From positions 1 through 59,597 of the forward strand of contig NZ_RCST01000002.1 of NCBI RefSeq assembly GCF_013141865.1: a DNA stretch of 59,597 nt. Reading direction: 5' to 3'. Below, one piece after another: positions 33,907 through 41,102 of the stretch (positions within the stretch are counted from its first letter, which is position 1; every line of letters begins with the position of its first letter). A program made the position numbers and the translations under genes. Under the pieces are notes generated by a model, which was not told where the DNA came from, ran no database searches, and saw only the letters and a program-made list of their open reading frames with translations. This DNA comes from Methylomonas sp. ZR1. Lineage in GTDB: Bacteria > Pseudomonadota > Gammaproteobacteria > Methylococcales > Methylomonadaceae.

Positions 33907-33972
33907 AAATCGGCCTTGGCGGAATGCCCGGCCTGATTGCTACAATACGCCCCATTGGGGCGTATGTCAAGC
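33907..33972 (-). promoter_or_regulatory. Shared palindromic promoter, copy D (drives methyltransferase)
   Basis: Minus-strand TTGACA (33970-33965), a 17-bp spacer and TATTGT (33947-33942). The palindrome is at 33945-33965. The conserved leader lacks one base relative to copies A-C (GGCATTCC against GGCAATTCC). Confidence 0.85.
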
Positions 33973-33980
33973 GCTTTTAT

Positions 33981-34199
33981 CTAGCTTGTTTGTAACCCTA
34001 ATTGCAATGCCGTCACACACGCCCCGCGCGGCACCTTTATACCAATCAAATAATCGTGAGCCGTGTAGACGTGTGCAAAATAATACGACCTAAATCCGAA
34101 TTTACCTTTAGGGGCAAATCCAATAAAAATGCGTTGCTTGTAACTCTTTGTCCACCGCCTCATTGCCCTCTTAGCAAGTAGAAAATTCTTTAGGTTCAT
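33981..34199 (-). CDS. Basic hypothetical protein (72 aa)
   Basis: I do not recognise this gene. It encodes a basic, aromatic-rich protein (LLAKRAMRRWTKSYKQRIFI, then GFAPKGKFGFRSYYFAHVYT). The start at 34199 follows GGGAG with 7-base spacing and overlaps the stop of the 80-residue gene upstream by 4 bp. It is the last gene of the relaxase operon and ends just before promoter copy D on the same strand. Confidence 0.65.
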   Translation of the reverse strand: MNLKNFLLAKRAMRRWTKSYKQRIFIGFAPKGKFGFRSYYFAHVYTAHDYLIGIKVPRGACVTALQLGLQTS

Positions 34200-34438
34200 G
34201 ATGAACTCCCTTGACGATCTGAATAAACGCTTACGGGTATCTTTAAGCGGTACCATTTAAGCACTGTAGATACAAACGGCCGTGAATCTGGATACCGTTT
34301 GTTGTATTTCTCAACACTCGTAATAAGCCTATCCTCCCCTATTTCATTCACTAGCCATAATAGGCTTCGAGCGTCCTTGTCATTCTCAACAAGAACGCCA
34401 TAGGTATTGTCTGGAAGATCAAGGACAAGCATTGTCAT
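34196..34438 (-). CDS. Hypothetical protein of the relaxase operon (80 aa)
   Basis: The family is unknown. The protein is small, acidic at first (LDLPDNTYGVLVENDKDARS) and basic later. The start at 34438 overlaps the relaxase stop (ATGA), with AAGGA upstream, so translation is coupled. The position behind mobC and the relaxase suggests a transfer-related accessory role, but nothing more can be said. Confidence 0.7.
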   Translation of the reverse strand: MTMLVLDLPDNTYGVLVENDKDARSLLWLVNEIGEDRLITSVEKYNKRYPDSRPFVSTVLKWYRLKIPVSVYSDRQGSSS

Positions 34439-35508
34439 CGCGTCCTTTCATCCCTTGGTTCCGCCCTCCCCTGCTCAACCTCATTCGTTTTTACCGCCTG
34501 TTGACGTGCCTCAGTCGCCCGTAAGTCATCAACCGCTTGTTGATGCTTGGTAACAACCGGTGGCATCTGCTTTACGAAATCAACGATCTGCATTGCCAGC
34601 GCCTTATCTTCGGTATTACCCTTACTAAGAGTCCTGGCGATTTGCCCATAAACCTTTTCAACGCCCTTCCTTGCTGCGCTGAATTTGTCTTGAATTGGAT
34701 TGCTACGCGGCGTACCCGCCTTTATCTCTTGTTCGGCAGTTTGCTTTCGCGCCTTGGTTATCAGTGAAGGCGAATCACGTTTGCCTTGCTCAAACTCCAA
34801 ATCGATATTATGCACGGCTTGTTTCTCGGCCTTCTTAACCACCCCTCGCGCTCGGCGTGGTGTTGCATTGGCCTCTATCCCTCTTTCTCGTAACTGTTCT
34901 GCGAACCCTACCCGCCATAATTGTAAATCGGCCTTTCGTGGATTCAAGCGAACGCCATCATGGGCCACCGCTTTAACAATCAGGTGAACATGTGGATGTC
35001 TTTCATCCTCATGTGATGCAAAAACATATTGATGATTTCGGAATTGTGCGGCGGCAAATGCGCGGGCGGAATCTTTTACTGATTCCCTGTCGGTACCGGG
35101 AGGCATAGACAGAATAATGTTGAAGGCCTCTTTACGCTTTTGACCTTCTTCGGGTATACCAATCCGCCCCCTTGCCCAAGCGTCGCGAACATCCTTAACA
35201 CCATCAAGTCCTTTATGTAGGTCGCCGTTCTCATCTTCGATTTCTATCTCTCCATCACGCGAAATGTATTCAATACTCGCCTCGATGTGCTTCATGTTCT
35301 TGCCGCCGCCGGTAATTTTTACCATAACCTCCGGCACTCGTTTTGTAGTCCGTGCGAGTTTTTCACGCGTCGCGGGTCCACTCGGTTTTTCGGGCTTTGA
35401 CTCCGCGTTCTTGCCGCTACGGATGTTTTTACCCTTTCGCCCCTTAACAGGCGAATAATCTACTCTTTCGCCCCAATCCTTAAAGATTCCGTCACTGTTT
35501 GTAGTCAT
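34435..35508 (-). CDS. MOBP-type relaxase (357 aa)
   Basis: This MOBP relaxase nicks oriT and pilots DNA into the recipient. The likely catalytic tyrosine is Tyr81 in IEASIEYISRDGE, comparable to the YITDEQG motif of RP4 TraI. Metal-binding motif III is FASHEDERHPHVHLIVKA (about residues 165-182). The protein ends soon after in a basic helical tail. RP4 TraI is about twice as long; the missing C-terminal type of domain is present as the separate LPD7 protein at 19789-21642. The start at 35508 overlaps the mobC stop (ATGA). The promoter is upstream of mobC, by oriT. Confidence 0.9.
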   Translation of the reverse strand: MTTNSDGIFKDWGERVDYSPVKGRKGKNIRSGKNAESKPEKPSGPATREKLARTTKRVPEVMVKITGGGKNMKHIEASIEYISRDGEIEIEDENGDLHKGLDGVKDVRDAWARGRIGIPEEGQKRKEAFNIILSMPPGTDRESVKDSARAFAAAQFRNHQYVFASHEDERHPHVHLIVKAVAHDGVRLNPRKADLQLWRVGFAEQLRERGIEANATPRRARGVVKKAEKQAVHNIDLEFEQGKRDSPSLITKARKQTAEQEIKAGTPRSNPIQDKFSAARKGVEKVYGQIARTLSKGNTEDKALAMQIVDFVKQMPPVVTKHQQAVDDLRATEARQQAVKTNEVEQGRAEPRDERTR

Positions 35509-36050
35509 TCGACATCCCACCTTTCGAGGCTTGCGCGAATGGCCGAGCTTACGGCATCTATATGTTTGTCGATACGTGTTCGAAGCCGTTCTATCGCGTC
35601 CACGGTAACGGGTTCAAGACGACCTTCGTTTAAACGCTTGGCAACCTGGTTTAAGTTGCGACCAATCGACAATAATTGATAATTCGATTCGCCAAGTGCT
35701 TCAACTTCCTTCATGCCGAACTGTGGTTCGTGCGTAAGGCCCGCACGGATAGCGTCAACGATCCATCGACGCTGAGAACAACGTTCAAGATTCGCCCGTT
35801 TTAATATTGCCTCTTTCTCGGATTTTGTAAGCAATATTTCAAATCGTATTTTTGGCTCGCCATCCGGCAATTCCTTCGTCTGCCTAAATGTCTTCGGCGG
35901 CGGATTCTTAGCCGCCTTCTCTAACTGTTGTTCGATTGCCTCCTTTATGGCTGCGCCTGGTGTCTTGCCAAGACTGGCGCAATACGCCACCCAGCGGGCC
36001 TTTAAAACTGGCCCCAGATGGATGTTCATTGCCCGGCTTGGTTTGTCCAT
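35505..36050 (-). CDS. mobC: MobC/TraJ-like relaxosome accessory protein (181 aa)
   Basis: This protein matches the bacterial mobilisation (MobC) family. It has an N-terminal basic region, a ribbon-helix-helix-like segment (KIRFEILLTKSEKEAILKRA) and the family block LGESNYQLLSIGRNLNQVAK. It binds beside nic and helps the relaxase melt oriT. As in RP4, where traJ starts just beside nic and is read away from it, this gene starts about 88 bp from the nic site. The relaxase gene overlaps its stop by 4 bp. Confidence 0.88.
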   Translation of the reverse strand: MDKPSRAMNIHLGPVLKARWVAYCASLGKTPGAAIKEAIEQQLEKAAKNPPPKTFRQTKELPDGEPKIRFEILLTKSEKEAILKRANLERCSQRRWIVDAIRAGLTHEPQFGMKEVEALGESNYQLLSIGRNLNQVAKRLNEGRLEPVTVDAIERLRTRIDKHIDAVSSAIRASLERWDVE

Positions 36051-36079
36051 ATCGGTTCCAAAAAGGTTATGTGATTAAA

Positions 36080-36155
36080 AATGGTGTGGCATTATATGTG
36101 CGATGTGCGCACATTATACCGGCGTTTAGCCTATCCTGCAATCCTACACACCATC
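36080..36155 (+). promoter_or_regulatory. oriT: Origin of transfer (oriT) with IncP-type nic
   Basis: CCTATCCTGC at 36130-36139 equals the RP4/RK2 nic core CCTATCCTG^C, so the cut is expected between 36138 and 36139 on the plus strand. The palindrome ATGTGCGCACAT (36103-36114) lies beside it, and ATGGTGTG (about 36081) is inverted as CACACCAT (36147-36154). The orientation relative to mobC matches RP4. Transfer would begin at 36139 and run through the control operon; the relaxase genes would enter last. Confidence 0.82.
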
Positions 36156-36161
36156 ACAATA

Positions 36162-36179
36162 AGTTCGTCATGACGAACT
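36162..36179. promoter_or_regulatory. Palindrome 1, candidate KorB/ParB site
   Basis: AGTTCGTCATGACGAACT is a perfect 18-bp palindrome just beside oriT. An identical copy lies inside korB at 37004-37021. Two identical long palindromes near a parB gene suggest parS or KorB operators. Confidence 0.7.
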
Positions 36180-36188
36180 AAATGAGCC

Positions 36189-36210
36189 AAAAAAACCGCC
36201 TTTAGGCGGT
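36189..36210 (-). terminator. Rho-independent terminator of the control operon
   Basis: On the minus strand ACCGCCT pairs with AGGCGGT (36195-36210) and is followed by seven T's (plus-strand A-run at 36189-36195). It ends the korA-incC-korB-DUF192 transcript ahead of oriT. Confidence 0.9.
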
Positions 36211-36229
36211 CGCTTCAAACGGCTCCCTT

Positions 36230-36682
36230 TCAGCCAGAAACCTTACACTCTCGCCGAATAAGTTTAAAACCAACAACAAGGCCTACCTTCTCAAATTGAC
36301 CGACGGCTAACTCAATTGCATCTGATGCCGGCAACATAGATAAATAAAATTTATCGGTGTTGGCCTCCATGCGCTCAATCGCAAACAAGGTACCATCCTT
36401 AGATAGAAAACCAACCGACAACGGAAAACGTACCCCACGCATAGAAAACGCCCGTGGTTCAGAATTACCCCAACTAAACAACATTCCATTACCAGCATGT
36501 TCGCGGCCCGCTAACCCCTTACTACGCTGTTCAACGGTAGCGGCTACCGGTATAGACTTAATAGAAACACCACCTGAGAAAAAAAGATCACAAGTACCAG
36601 ATTCGGCCGCGTGTGCTTCCCCACACACACCAACGAACGGCAAAAGTAAAACACCTAGAGCCGTTAGTTGCCGCCTATTCAT
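36230..36682 (-). CDS. Secreted DUF192 family protein (150 aa)
   Basis: This protein has a signal peptide (cleavage near GEAHAAESG) and the DUF192 domain (VEQRSKGLAGREHAGNGML, then FSMRGVRFPLSVGFL and AIELAVGQFEKVGL). It is probably periplasmic. The family function is unknown, though plasmid copies often sit by control genes. It overlaps the korB stop (ATGA), so it is the last gene of the korA-incC-korB operon, followed by a terminator at 36189-36210. Confidence 0.87.
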   Translation of the reverse strand: MNRRQLTALGVLLLPFVGVCGEAHAAESGTCDLFFSGGVSIKSIPVAATVEQRSKGLAGREHAGNGMLFSWGNSEPRAFSMRGVRFPLSVGFLSKDGTLFAIERMEANTDKFYLSMLPASDAIELAVGQFEKVGLVVGFKLIRRECKVSG

Positions 36683-37770
36683 TTGTCAGTATCCGTAAGC
36701 AAGTTTATCTTGCATTGGCCCGCGTCTACTTCAGCATCACCGCCGCCGTCCTCATAACGGATGTGCAATAAACCCGGTGTAGATGGTCGCTTATTTAAAA
36801 TCACCGCCGCCGAACGGCCATCATATTCAACGAGCAATAAAGGCTTGTTCATCCGTTGCGGATCGGAAATAGCCCGACCTTTAGGCCAGCTAGTAAGCTC
36901 CCCATGATCGTTACCGCCTTGGTCGTCATCATTATCGGTATCGACCTTCTTGGACTTTGGCGGCTTAGCGTCGCCTTTGATAGTAGAGCCACCCGACGAA
37001 GAAAGTTCGTCATGACGAACTTTTTCGTTATCAGCGCCGGTTAACTGTACCTCTTCGCTTTTTCCACCTTCTTCGCCCACCGGCTGACTAATAGGGCTAA
37101 CCTGCTTTTTCTTGCCACTTAATTCGCCGGCCAATTCAGAAACAGAACGTCGGGTAATGTCCGCCCCGTCCGCACACCATTTATCGACCTGCTCAGGGTA
37201 TTTGTCGTGTAGTGTTCGTAAATCGTAAAGCGTTCTGGCGGATGTGCATTTACCTGCGTTATAGATTTCTTCAACACAAGCAGGCGGATCGATTAACGCA
37301 AGATGCTCAGCAATGTACGATTTAGTTTTCGAAAGCTTTTTCGCAATAACAACCTGTTTTTCTCCTTTGTCTATCCTCTTTTTTAAAAAAAGAGCAAGTT
37401 CCATAGGGGTCAAATTTTCACGCTGTATATTTTCAATTACCTGGTCGTAATCATCGTGCGAAGCATCGATGAAAGCCGGAATAGTATCTTTTCCGGCAGC
37501 AGACGAACCACGATACCGGCGAGCACCATAGTTAAGAATCCACTTGCCCGACTGGACAGGGTGAGGGCGAACAGAAACAGGCGTCTTAACGCCCTTTTCC
37601 TTAATGCTCTCAGTCATTTCTTTCATGGATTCTTCGGAAAACTCGATACGCGGTTGATCGGGGTCTTCTTCAATATCCGTTAGCGGAATATCCAAAGGTT
37701 TGCCAGTATGCGCCACATGCTGCGGCTTCACCTCTGGCTTATCTTCTAATGCAGATAGATCAAGGGCCAT
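36679..37770 (-). CDS. korB: KorB / ParB-family partition protein and repressor
   Basis: This 363-residue protein has the ParB N-terminal domain (IPLTDIEEDPDQPRIEFSEE; NYGARRYRGSSAAGK), a helix-turn-helix (VVIAKKLSKTKSYIAEHLAL), a long acidic, low-complexity linker (about 225-300), and a C-terminal SH3-like domain as in IncP KorB (LLVEYDGRSAAVILNKRPST). KorB binds operators on the plasmid and acts in partition with IncC. The coding region contains the palindrome at 37004-37021. Order korA-incC-korB is that of the IncP central control operon. Gene gap to incC is zero. Confidence 0.92.
   Translation of the reverse strand: MALDLSALEDKPEVKPQHVAHTGKPLDIPLTDIEEDPDQPRIEFSEESMKEMTESIKEKGVKTPVSVRPHPVQSGKWILNYGARRYRGSSAAGKDTIPAFIDASHDDYDQVIENIQRENLTPMELALFLKKRIDKGEKQVVIAKKLSKTKSYIAEHLALIDPPACVEEIYNAGKCTSARTLYDLRTLHDKYPEQVDKWCADGADITRRSVSELAGELSGKKKQVSPISQPVGEEGGKSEEVQLTGADNEKVRHDELSSSGGSTIKGDAKPPKSKKVDTDNDDDQGGNDHGELTSWPKGRAISDPQRMNKPLLLVEYDGRSAAVILNKRPSTPGLLHIRYEDGGGDAEVDAGQCKINLLTDTDK
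37004..37021. promoter_or_regulatory. Palindrome 2 (inside korB), candidate KorB/ParB site
   Basis: AGTTCGTCATGACGAACT is repeated exactly and here extended to 22 bp by flanking AA and TT. It lies within the linker-coding region of korB, where protein sequence constraint is low. Confidence 0.72.
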
Positions 37771-38568
37771 TTATATAACTCCCATAGTCGTTGCGATTTG
37801 CTCAAAAACCGGCCTGATTTGCGTCCAGGCATCACGGCCAGACGTTTTACCAAGCTTCCAAATTGGCAAGCCAACGGCTTGCGATTCAGGTACAGCAGTT
37901 GATTTTTTGATTGCCGCGAAACCTGTCGCCATTGGAATTAGAAGCTTCGCGAAGTGGGTAGACAAATCGCGAAAGTTATCCCGTTGGAAAGGTGTTGGTT
38001 CAACCAGATTTGGCAAAATACCAATCAACTGAAGGGTAGGGTTCAAGGTCGCCTGAATCTTCCGAATGCCGATATTGTCATGATTGAGAAGATCGCCAAT
38101 ACCGTCGATAGCTTCTTGATTCAACTGCAAAGGAGACAAAACATAGTTACTCACGACTAGAGCTGCAAGCTGGCGAATGTCAGGATTAGGGTTCGTATCT
38201 ATGATGCAAACGTCGAATTGTCCATCAACAGTTTTTAGAAACGATTGCAAGTTAGTGGCAAAGCTATTGTGTTTGTCGGCTTGCTTTTCCATTCGAAGCA
38301 GTTCGGCGTTATCAGCCGAAATCAAGACAAATTCAGCGTTTTCAACTTCGCCGCCGTCGATCCGTGTTGACAATAGGCGGCTTGCCGCCAGTTGCGAAAT
38401 AGCGGCGATTGCTCCGGTGCGAATTGCCTTCGATGTATTTCGTTGATGGTCAAGATCAATAACCAAAACTCGTTTTTTCATAACAAGGTTAAAAAAATAG
38501 GCCAATTGAACAGCAACGGCGGATTTGCCAACACCGCCTTTTTGATTTGCTAACACAAGCGTTTTCAT
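37771..38568 (-). CDS. incC: IncC / ParA-family partition ATPase
   Basis: This 265-residue ParA-type ATPase starts with the deviant Walker A motif ANQKGGVGKSAVAVQLAYFF. It continues with VLVIDLDHQRNTSKAI and CIIDTNPNPDIRQLAAL. It lacks an N-terminal DNA-binding extension, like short IncC. With KorB it moves plasmid copies to the daughter cells. The stop abuts the korB start and the gene lies 3 bp after the KorA-like gene. Confidence 0.93.
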   Translation of the reverse strand: MKTLVLANQKGGVGKSAVAVQLAYFFNLVMKKRVLVIDLDHQRNTSKAIRTGAIAAISQLAASRLLSTRIDGGEVENAEFVLISADNAELLRMEKQADKHNSFATNLQSFLKTVDGQFDVCIIDTNPNPDIRQLAALVVSNYVLSPLQLNQEAIDGIGDLLNHDNIGIRKIQATLNPTLQLIGILPNLVEPTPFQRDNFRDLSTHFAKLLIPMATGFAAIKKSTAVPESQAVGLPIWKLGKTSGRDAWTQIRPVFEQIATTMGVI

Positions 38569-38570
38569 GC

Positions 38571-38960
38571 TCAGTTCCCCTTTAAAAAATTTCGAATGGT
38601 GGTGGCCGATGCAGTGACATTATTTTCAGCAAGAAAAGTAATGATTTGCTCAACCGTGTAACCTTTTTCGTGTAGTGTTTGTATTTCAGGTTTAAACAAC
38701 TCAAGTTCTATTTTCGGAAGCTTTGGTTTTTCACGAGCCATAAACGACTGAAGGCGAACCTTGTCAGCTTTTTCGACAAACCGAGTTCGAATAACGTTGG
38801 CCTGTTGGGGCGACATATCATGCATTGCGGCAGCTTCCGAAAGAGGAACTCCATCAATAATTAACGCTTTTGCGACGCCTAACGAACGATCAGACCAACG
38901 ACGTAACTGAAGTGAAACACGTTCAAATAGGTCGTTATCAATCTCTGGTGTAAAAGACAT
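38571..38960 (-). CDS. korA: KorA/TrfB-like repressor (129 aa)
   Basis: The N-terminal half resembles IncP KorA: SLGVAKALIIDGVPLSEAA and AMHDMSPQQANVIRTRFVE correspond to the KorA helix-turn-helix with ALxxDG. The C-terminal half has a second likely helix-turn-helix (GYTVEQIITFLAENNVTA and TIRNFLKGN) absent from KorA. It is the first full gene of the control operon (korA-incC-korB). The start at 38960 (ATG) is preferred over a TTG at 38996. The operator is unknown; the imperfect palindromes upstream (TGACGTAATGACGTTATTA at about 39024-39042) are candidates. Confidence 0.8.
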   Translation of the reverse strand: MSFTPEIDNDLFERVSLQLRRWSDRSLGVAKALIIDGVPLSEAAAMHDMSPQQANVIRTRFVEKADKVRLQSFMAREKPKLPKIELELFKPEIQTLHEKGYTVEQIITFLAENNVTASATTIRNFLKGN

Positions 38961-38970
38961 GGCGAAAGCT

Positions 38971-39048
38971 CTATTGAAATTCACCACTGGTATCAAAAAA
39001 CGACGGCCCTTGGCTTTGCAATACTGACGTAATGACGTTATTAGACAT
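38971..39048 (-). CDS. 25-codon leader ORF before korA
   Basis: This frame begins at 39048, seven bases after a perfect AAGGAG, and encodes MSNNVITSVLQSQGPSFFDT plus five residues before TAG at 38971. The korA-like start follows 10 bp later. It has the best ribosome site in the operon, so it is either translated and coupled to korA, or it is the N-terminus of korA displaced by a frameshift. The product resembles nothing I know. Confidence 0.5.
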   Translation of the reverse strand: MSNNVITSVLQSQGPSFFDTSGEFQ

Positions 39049-39114
39049 CTCTATTCTCCTTATTTTGAATTCACATATGAGCTAAATCAGTGCGGATTGG
39101 ATGCATTGACCGCA

Positions 39115-39530
39115 ACTAAATTATAACAGAAACAAAACATTTATAAAACACAATATAAAACAAAATTAAAACAATTAGCGTCTAATATGATTCACTGAAA
39201 ATATGCGTTATCCACAAAATCTGGTAGTCAAATACAGGAAAGCTATAGGAACGTATAGGTTTATTTATATAGGGTAGCGTCCTTGTAAAACCGCCGTAGC
39301 CCAATAGCGACGCGGGCTAGAAGGATATTAAGATTGCTATCCTCAAGACAATTTCAGCGCGGGAGCAAGACAATTTCAGCGCACAAAAAAGCGTGAACCT
39401 TTATAAAACAACGACTTAGAGCAAGACAATTTCAGCGTAAAAACAAGACAATTTCAGCGTGGATAACTTTAGTCGTCCACAGGGTAATCCACAGCCAAAT
39501 AAGCAACGAGCAAGACAAATTCAGCGTTGA
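39115..39530. other. oriV: Replication origin (oriV) with five iterons
   Basis: Iterons CAAGACAATTTCAGCG start at 39344, 39366, 39422 and 39444, and a one-base variant (CAAGACAAATTCAGCG) at 39511. Pairs are spaced 22 bp. A perfect DnaA box TTATCCACA lies at 39208-39216 and a near match (inverse) at about 39458. An AT-rich stretch (39117-39185) would open first. The RepA-type initiator gene is at 42515-43684, about 3 kb away. Confidence 0.88.
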
Positions 39531-39542
39531 TCATGCAGCGAG

Positions 39543-40586
39543 TTAATTAGCGGCAGGGGAGGGCTTTAATGCCGCCAACATCGCCGCGTTTTGGGTTTTA
39601 GTCGCTTCCAACTGGCCGCGTAATGTAGCGGCTTCTTCGCGAGCTTCAGCGGCGGCCATACGAGCCTTATCACACTCTGTTTCGGCTTTAGCCATACGTT
39701 CGGCGCTTCGGTGAACTTCCTCTGCTGTACGTTTCCGTTGTTCAGCGTGTAGCTGATCTGAAGCTTCGGCCTTGGTGCGCGTCTCCGTCAACTCAGTGCG
39801 CAATTGTTCAATAATAGCGTCCGATTTCGCGATTTGAGTAGCAAGCGAGTCGCGTAGTTGCTCGATGGTTAAATCGGCTTTTTCAGTTTGGGAGGCTAAT
39901 ACCTCGCGCAATTGTTCGGTGCGTGCATCGGCTTTCTCGGCCTGCTTTGCGGCTTCTTCGGCTCGATCCTGGGCTTTATCGCGCTCGATCCGCAAGCGGT
40001 CGGCCTCTGTGTGAGCATGATCTAGTTCGGCGCGAAGATCGGCGGCGCGGTGCTCTATCTCATCGGCCTTTTGTTCGGCAAGGGTTGCTTTTTGTTCGGA
40101 AGAGAGTAGGGCATGTTGTACGTCTTCAAGCTGCTGCGCGATAGCCTGGCCAGTCGTTCCGGCAACCTCTACAAGCCGTTCCAGTTCTACAATCCGAAGG
40201 TGTGCAGTCTCAAGCTCGGCGGCTTGTTTCTCATAGGCATCGGATTGTTCAACAGACAACTGAAGCAAGTCGGCCTTTTCTGATTCGAACGCCGCCCTGG
40301 CGGTATCTAACGATTCATTAGCGAGTTGCTGGGCTGTTTCCCAAAGGTTTTGCCCCATACTCTGTAAAACACCGTGCAAGTTAGCCGGTAACGGCTCGCG
40401 CACAGCTTGTACCTGTTTGCGCTGATTCTGCCGCCACTCTTGCATAACTTCGACAACGTTGTTCATGCCGGCACGACTACGTTGTCGGACGGCTTCAACA
40501 TTTGGATATTCTCCGGTTTCACTAGCCGCGTGAAGCTCGTCGGCAGCATCAATAATACGTTTTCTTACTTCTGGATTTAAGGCCAT
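39543..40586 (-). CDS. kfrA: KfrA-like DNA-binding coiled-coil protein (347 aa)
   Basis: The N-terminal about 90 residues match the KfrA DNA-binding domain (RKRIIDAADELHAASETGEY, then PNVEAVRQRSRAGMNNVVEV). The rest is a long alpha-helical coiled coil rich in Ala, Glu and Arg to about residue 330. In IncP plasmids KfrA helps stable inheritance and forms multimers. The start at 40586 is chosen because AGGGG precedes it. It lies close to the origin and downstream of the 80-residue gene on the same strand. Confidence 0.9.
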   Translation of the reverse strand: MALNPEVRKRIIDAADELHAASETGEYPNVEAVRQRSRAGMNNVVEVMQEWRQNQRKQVQAVREPLPANLHGVLQSMGQNLWETAQQLANESLDTARAAFESEKADLLQLSVEQSDAYEKQAAELETAHLRIVELERLVEVAGTTGQAIAQQLEDVQHALLSSEQKATLAEQKADEIEHRAADLRAELDHAHTEADRLRIERDKAQDRAEEAAKQAEKADARTEQLREVLASQTEKADLTIEQLRDSLATQIAKSDAIIEQLRTELTETRTKAEASDQLHAEQRKRTAEEVHRSAERMAKAETECDKARMAAAEAREEAATLRGQLEATKTQNAAMLAALKPSPAAN

Positions 40587-40642
40587 TCTAAATACCCCTG
40601 GAAATTCAAACTCTGTGGTGTAATGCGGTCTTACGTGGTTTA

Positions 40643-40885
40643 TCAGCAATACTTATTTTCAAATTCATTCTGCTCGATCAGCAATTGATCGTAGCGAAGT
40701 TTTGTAAATGCACTAAGAGAATTAAGGTCGCCGTTGCAGCCATTCCATATATTATCAATCTGACTCATACGCCTTTCCGCTTTTTCCTGCTCTTGATCGC
40801 ACGGGCCAACCATGCGCTGTAATTCAGCTAAAGATTCAGCATTTCTGATCGCGGTTATTAACAGTGATAAGGTGATTGTATTCAT
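40643..40885 (-). CDS. Hypothetical protein (80 aa)
   Basis: The family is unknown. It is helical, with a hydrophobic N-terminus (MNTITLSLLITAIRN) and a central acidic stretch (QEQEKAERRMSQIDNIWNG). The start at 40885 follows CGGAG. It lies 57 bp before kfrA on the same strand, so the two are likely cotranscribed. Confidence 0.65.
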   Translation of the reverse strand: MNTITLSLLITAIRNAESLAELQRMVGPCDQEQEKAERRMSQIDNIWNGCNGDLNSLSAFTKLRYDQLLIEQNEFENKYC

Positions 40886-40974
40886 GATCCACTCCGAGCC
40901 AGACAAAATAAATAATAGTTATAATAGTAATATTACTATTATCATTACTACGCAAGTTAAAAAAAGGCCTTAAC

Positions 40975-41102
40975 CTAAAAAAACCGGTTACTTTTGTCCG
41001 CAAGATGCCGCAAGGCGTCTTTCATAGCGAACAAACCGCTATTTGCCCGGCCCTCAAGACGGCCTAACGCGACCATCAGCGCGTCATACTCTTTTGCTCG
41101 AA
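40975..41102 (-). pseudogene. Out-of-frame 3' end of the 93-residue gene
   Basis: Beyond the stop at 41103 a second frame continues LVRAKEYDALMVALGRLEGR and ends at TAG 40975-40977 (HLADKSNRFF). This reads as the natural helical C-terminus of the gene at 41103-41384. A single base missing near AAGGGGCC (about 41106-41112) would explain the break. Confidence 0.55.

Noticed and set aside
33893..33970. N-terminal extension of the adenine methyltransferase
   Set aside because: The extension translates promoter copy D; AGGAG precedes the start at 33892.
39344..39526. CRISPR-like array
   Set aside because: The repeats are 16 bp, unequally spaced and lie in an AT-rich origin with a DnaA box; no cas genes are present.
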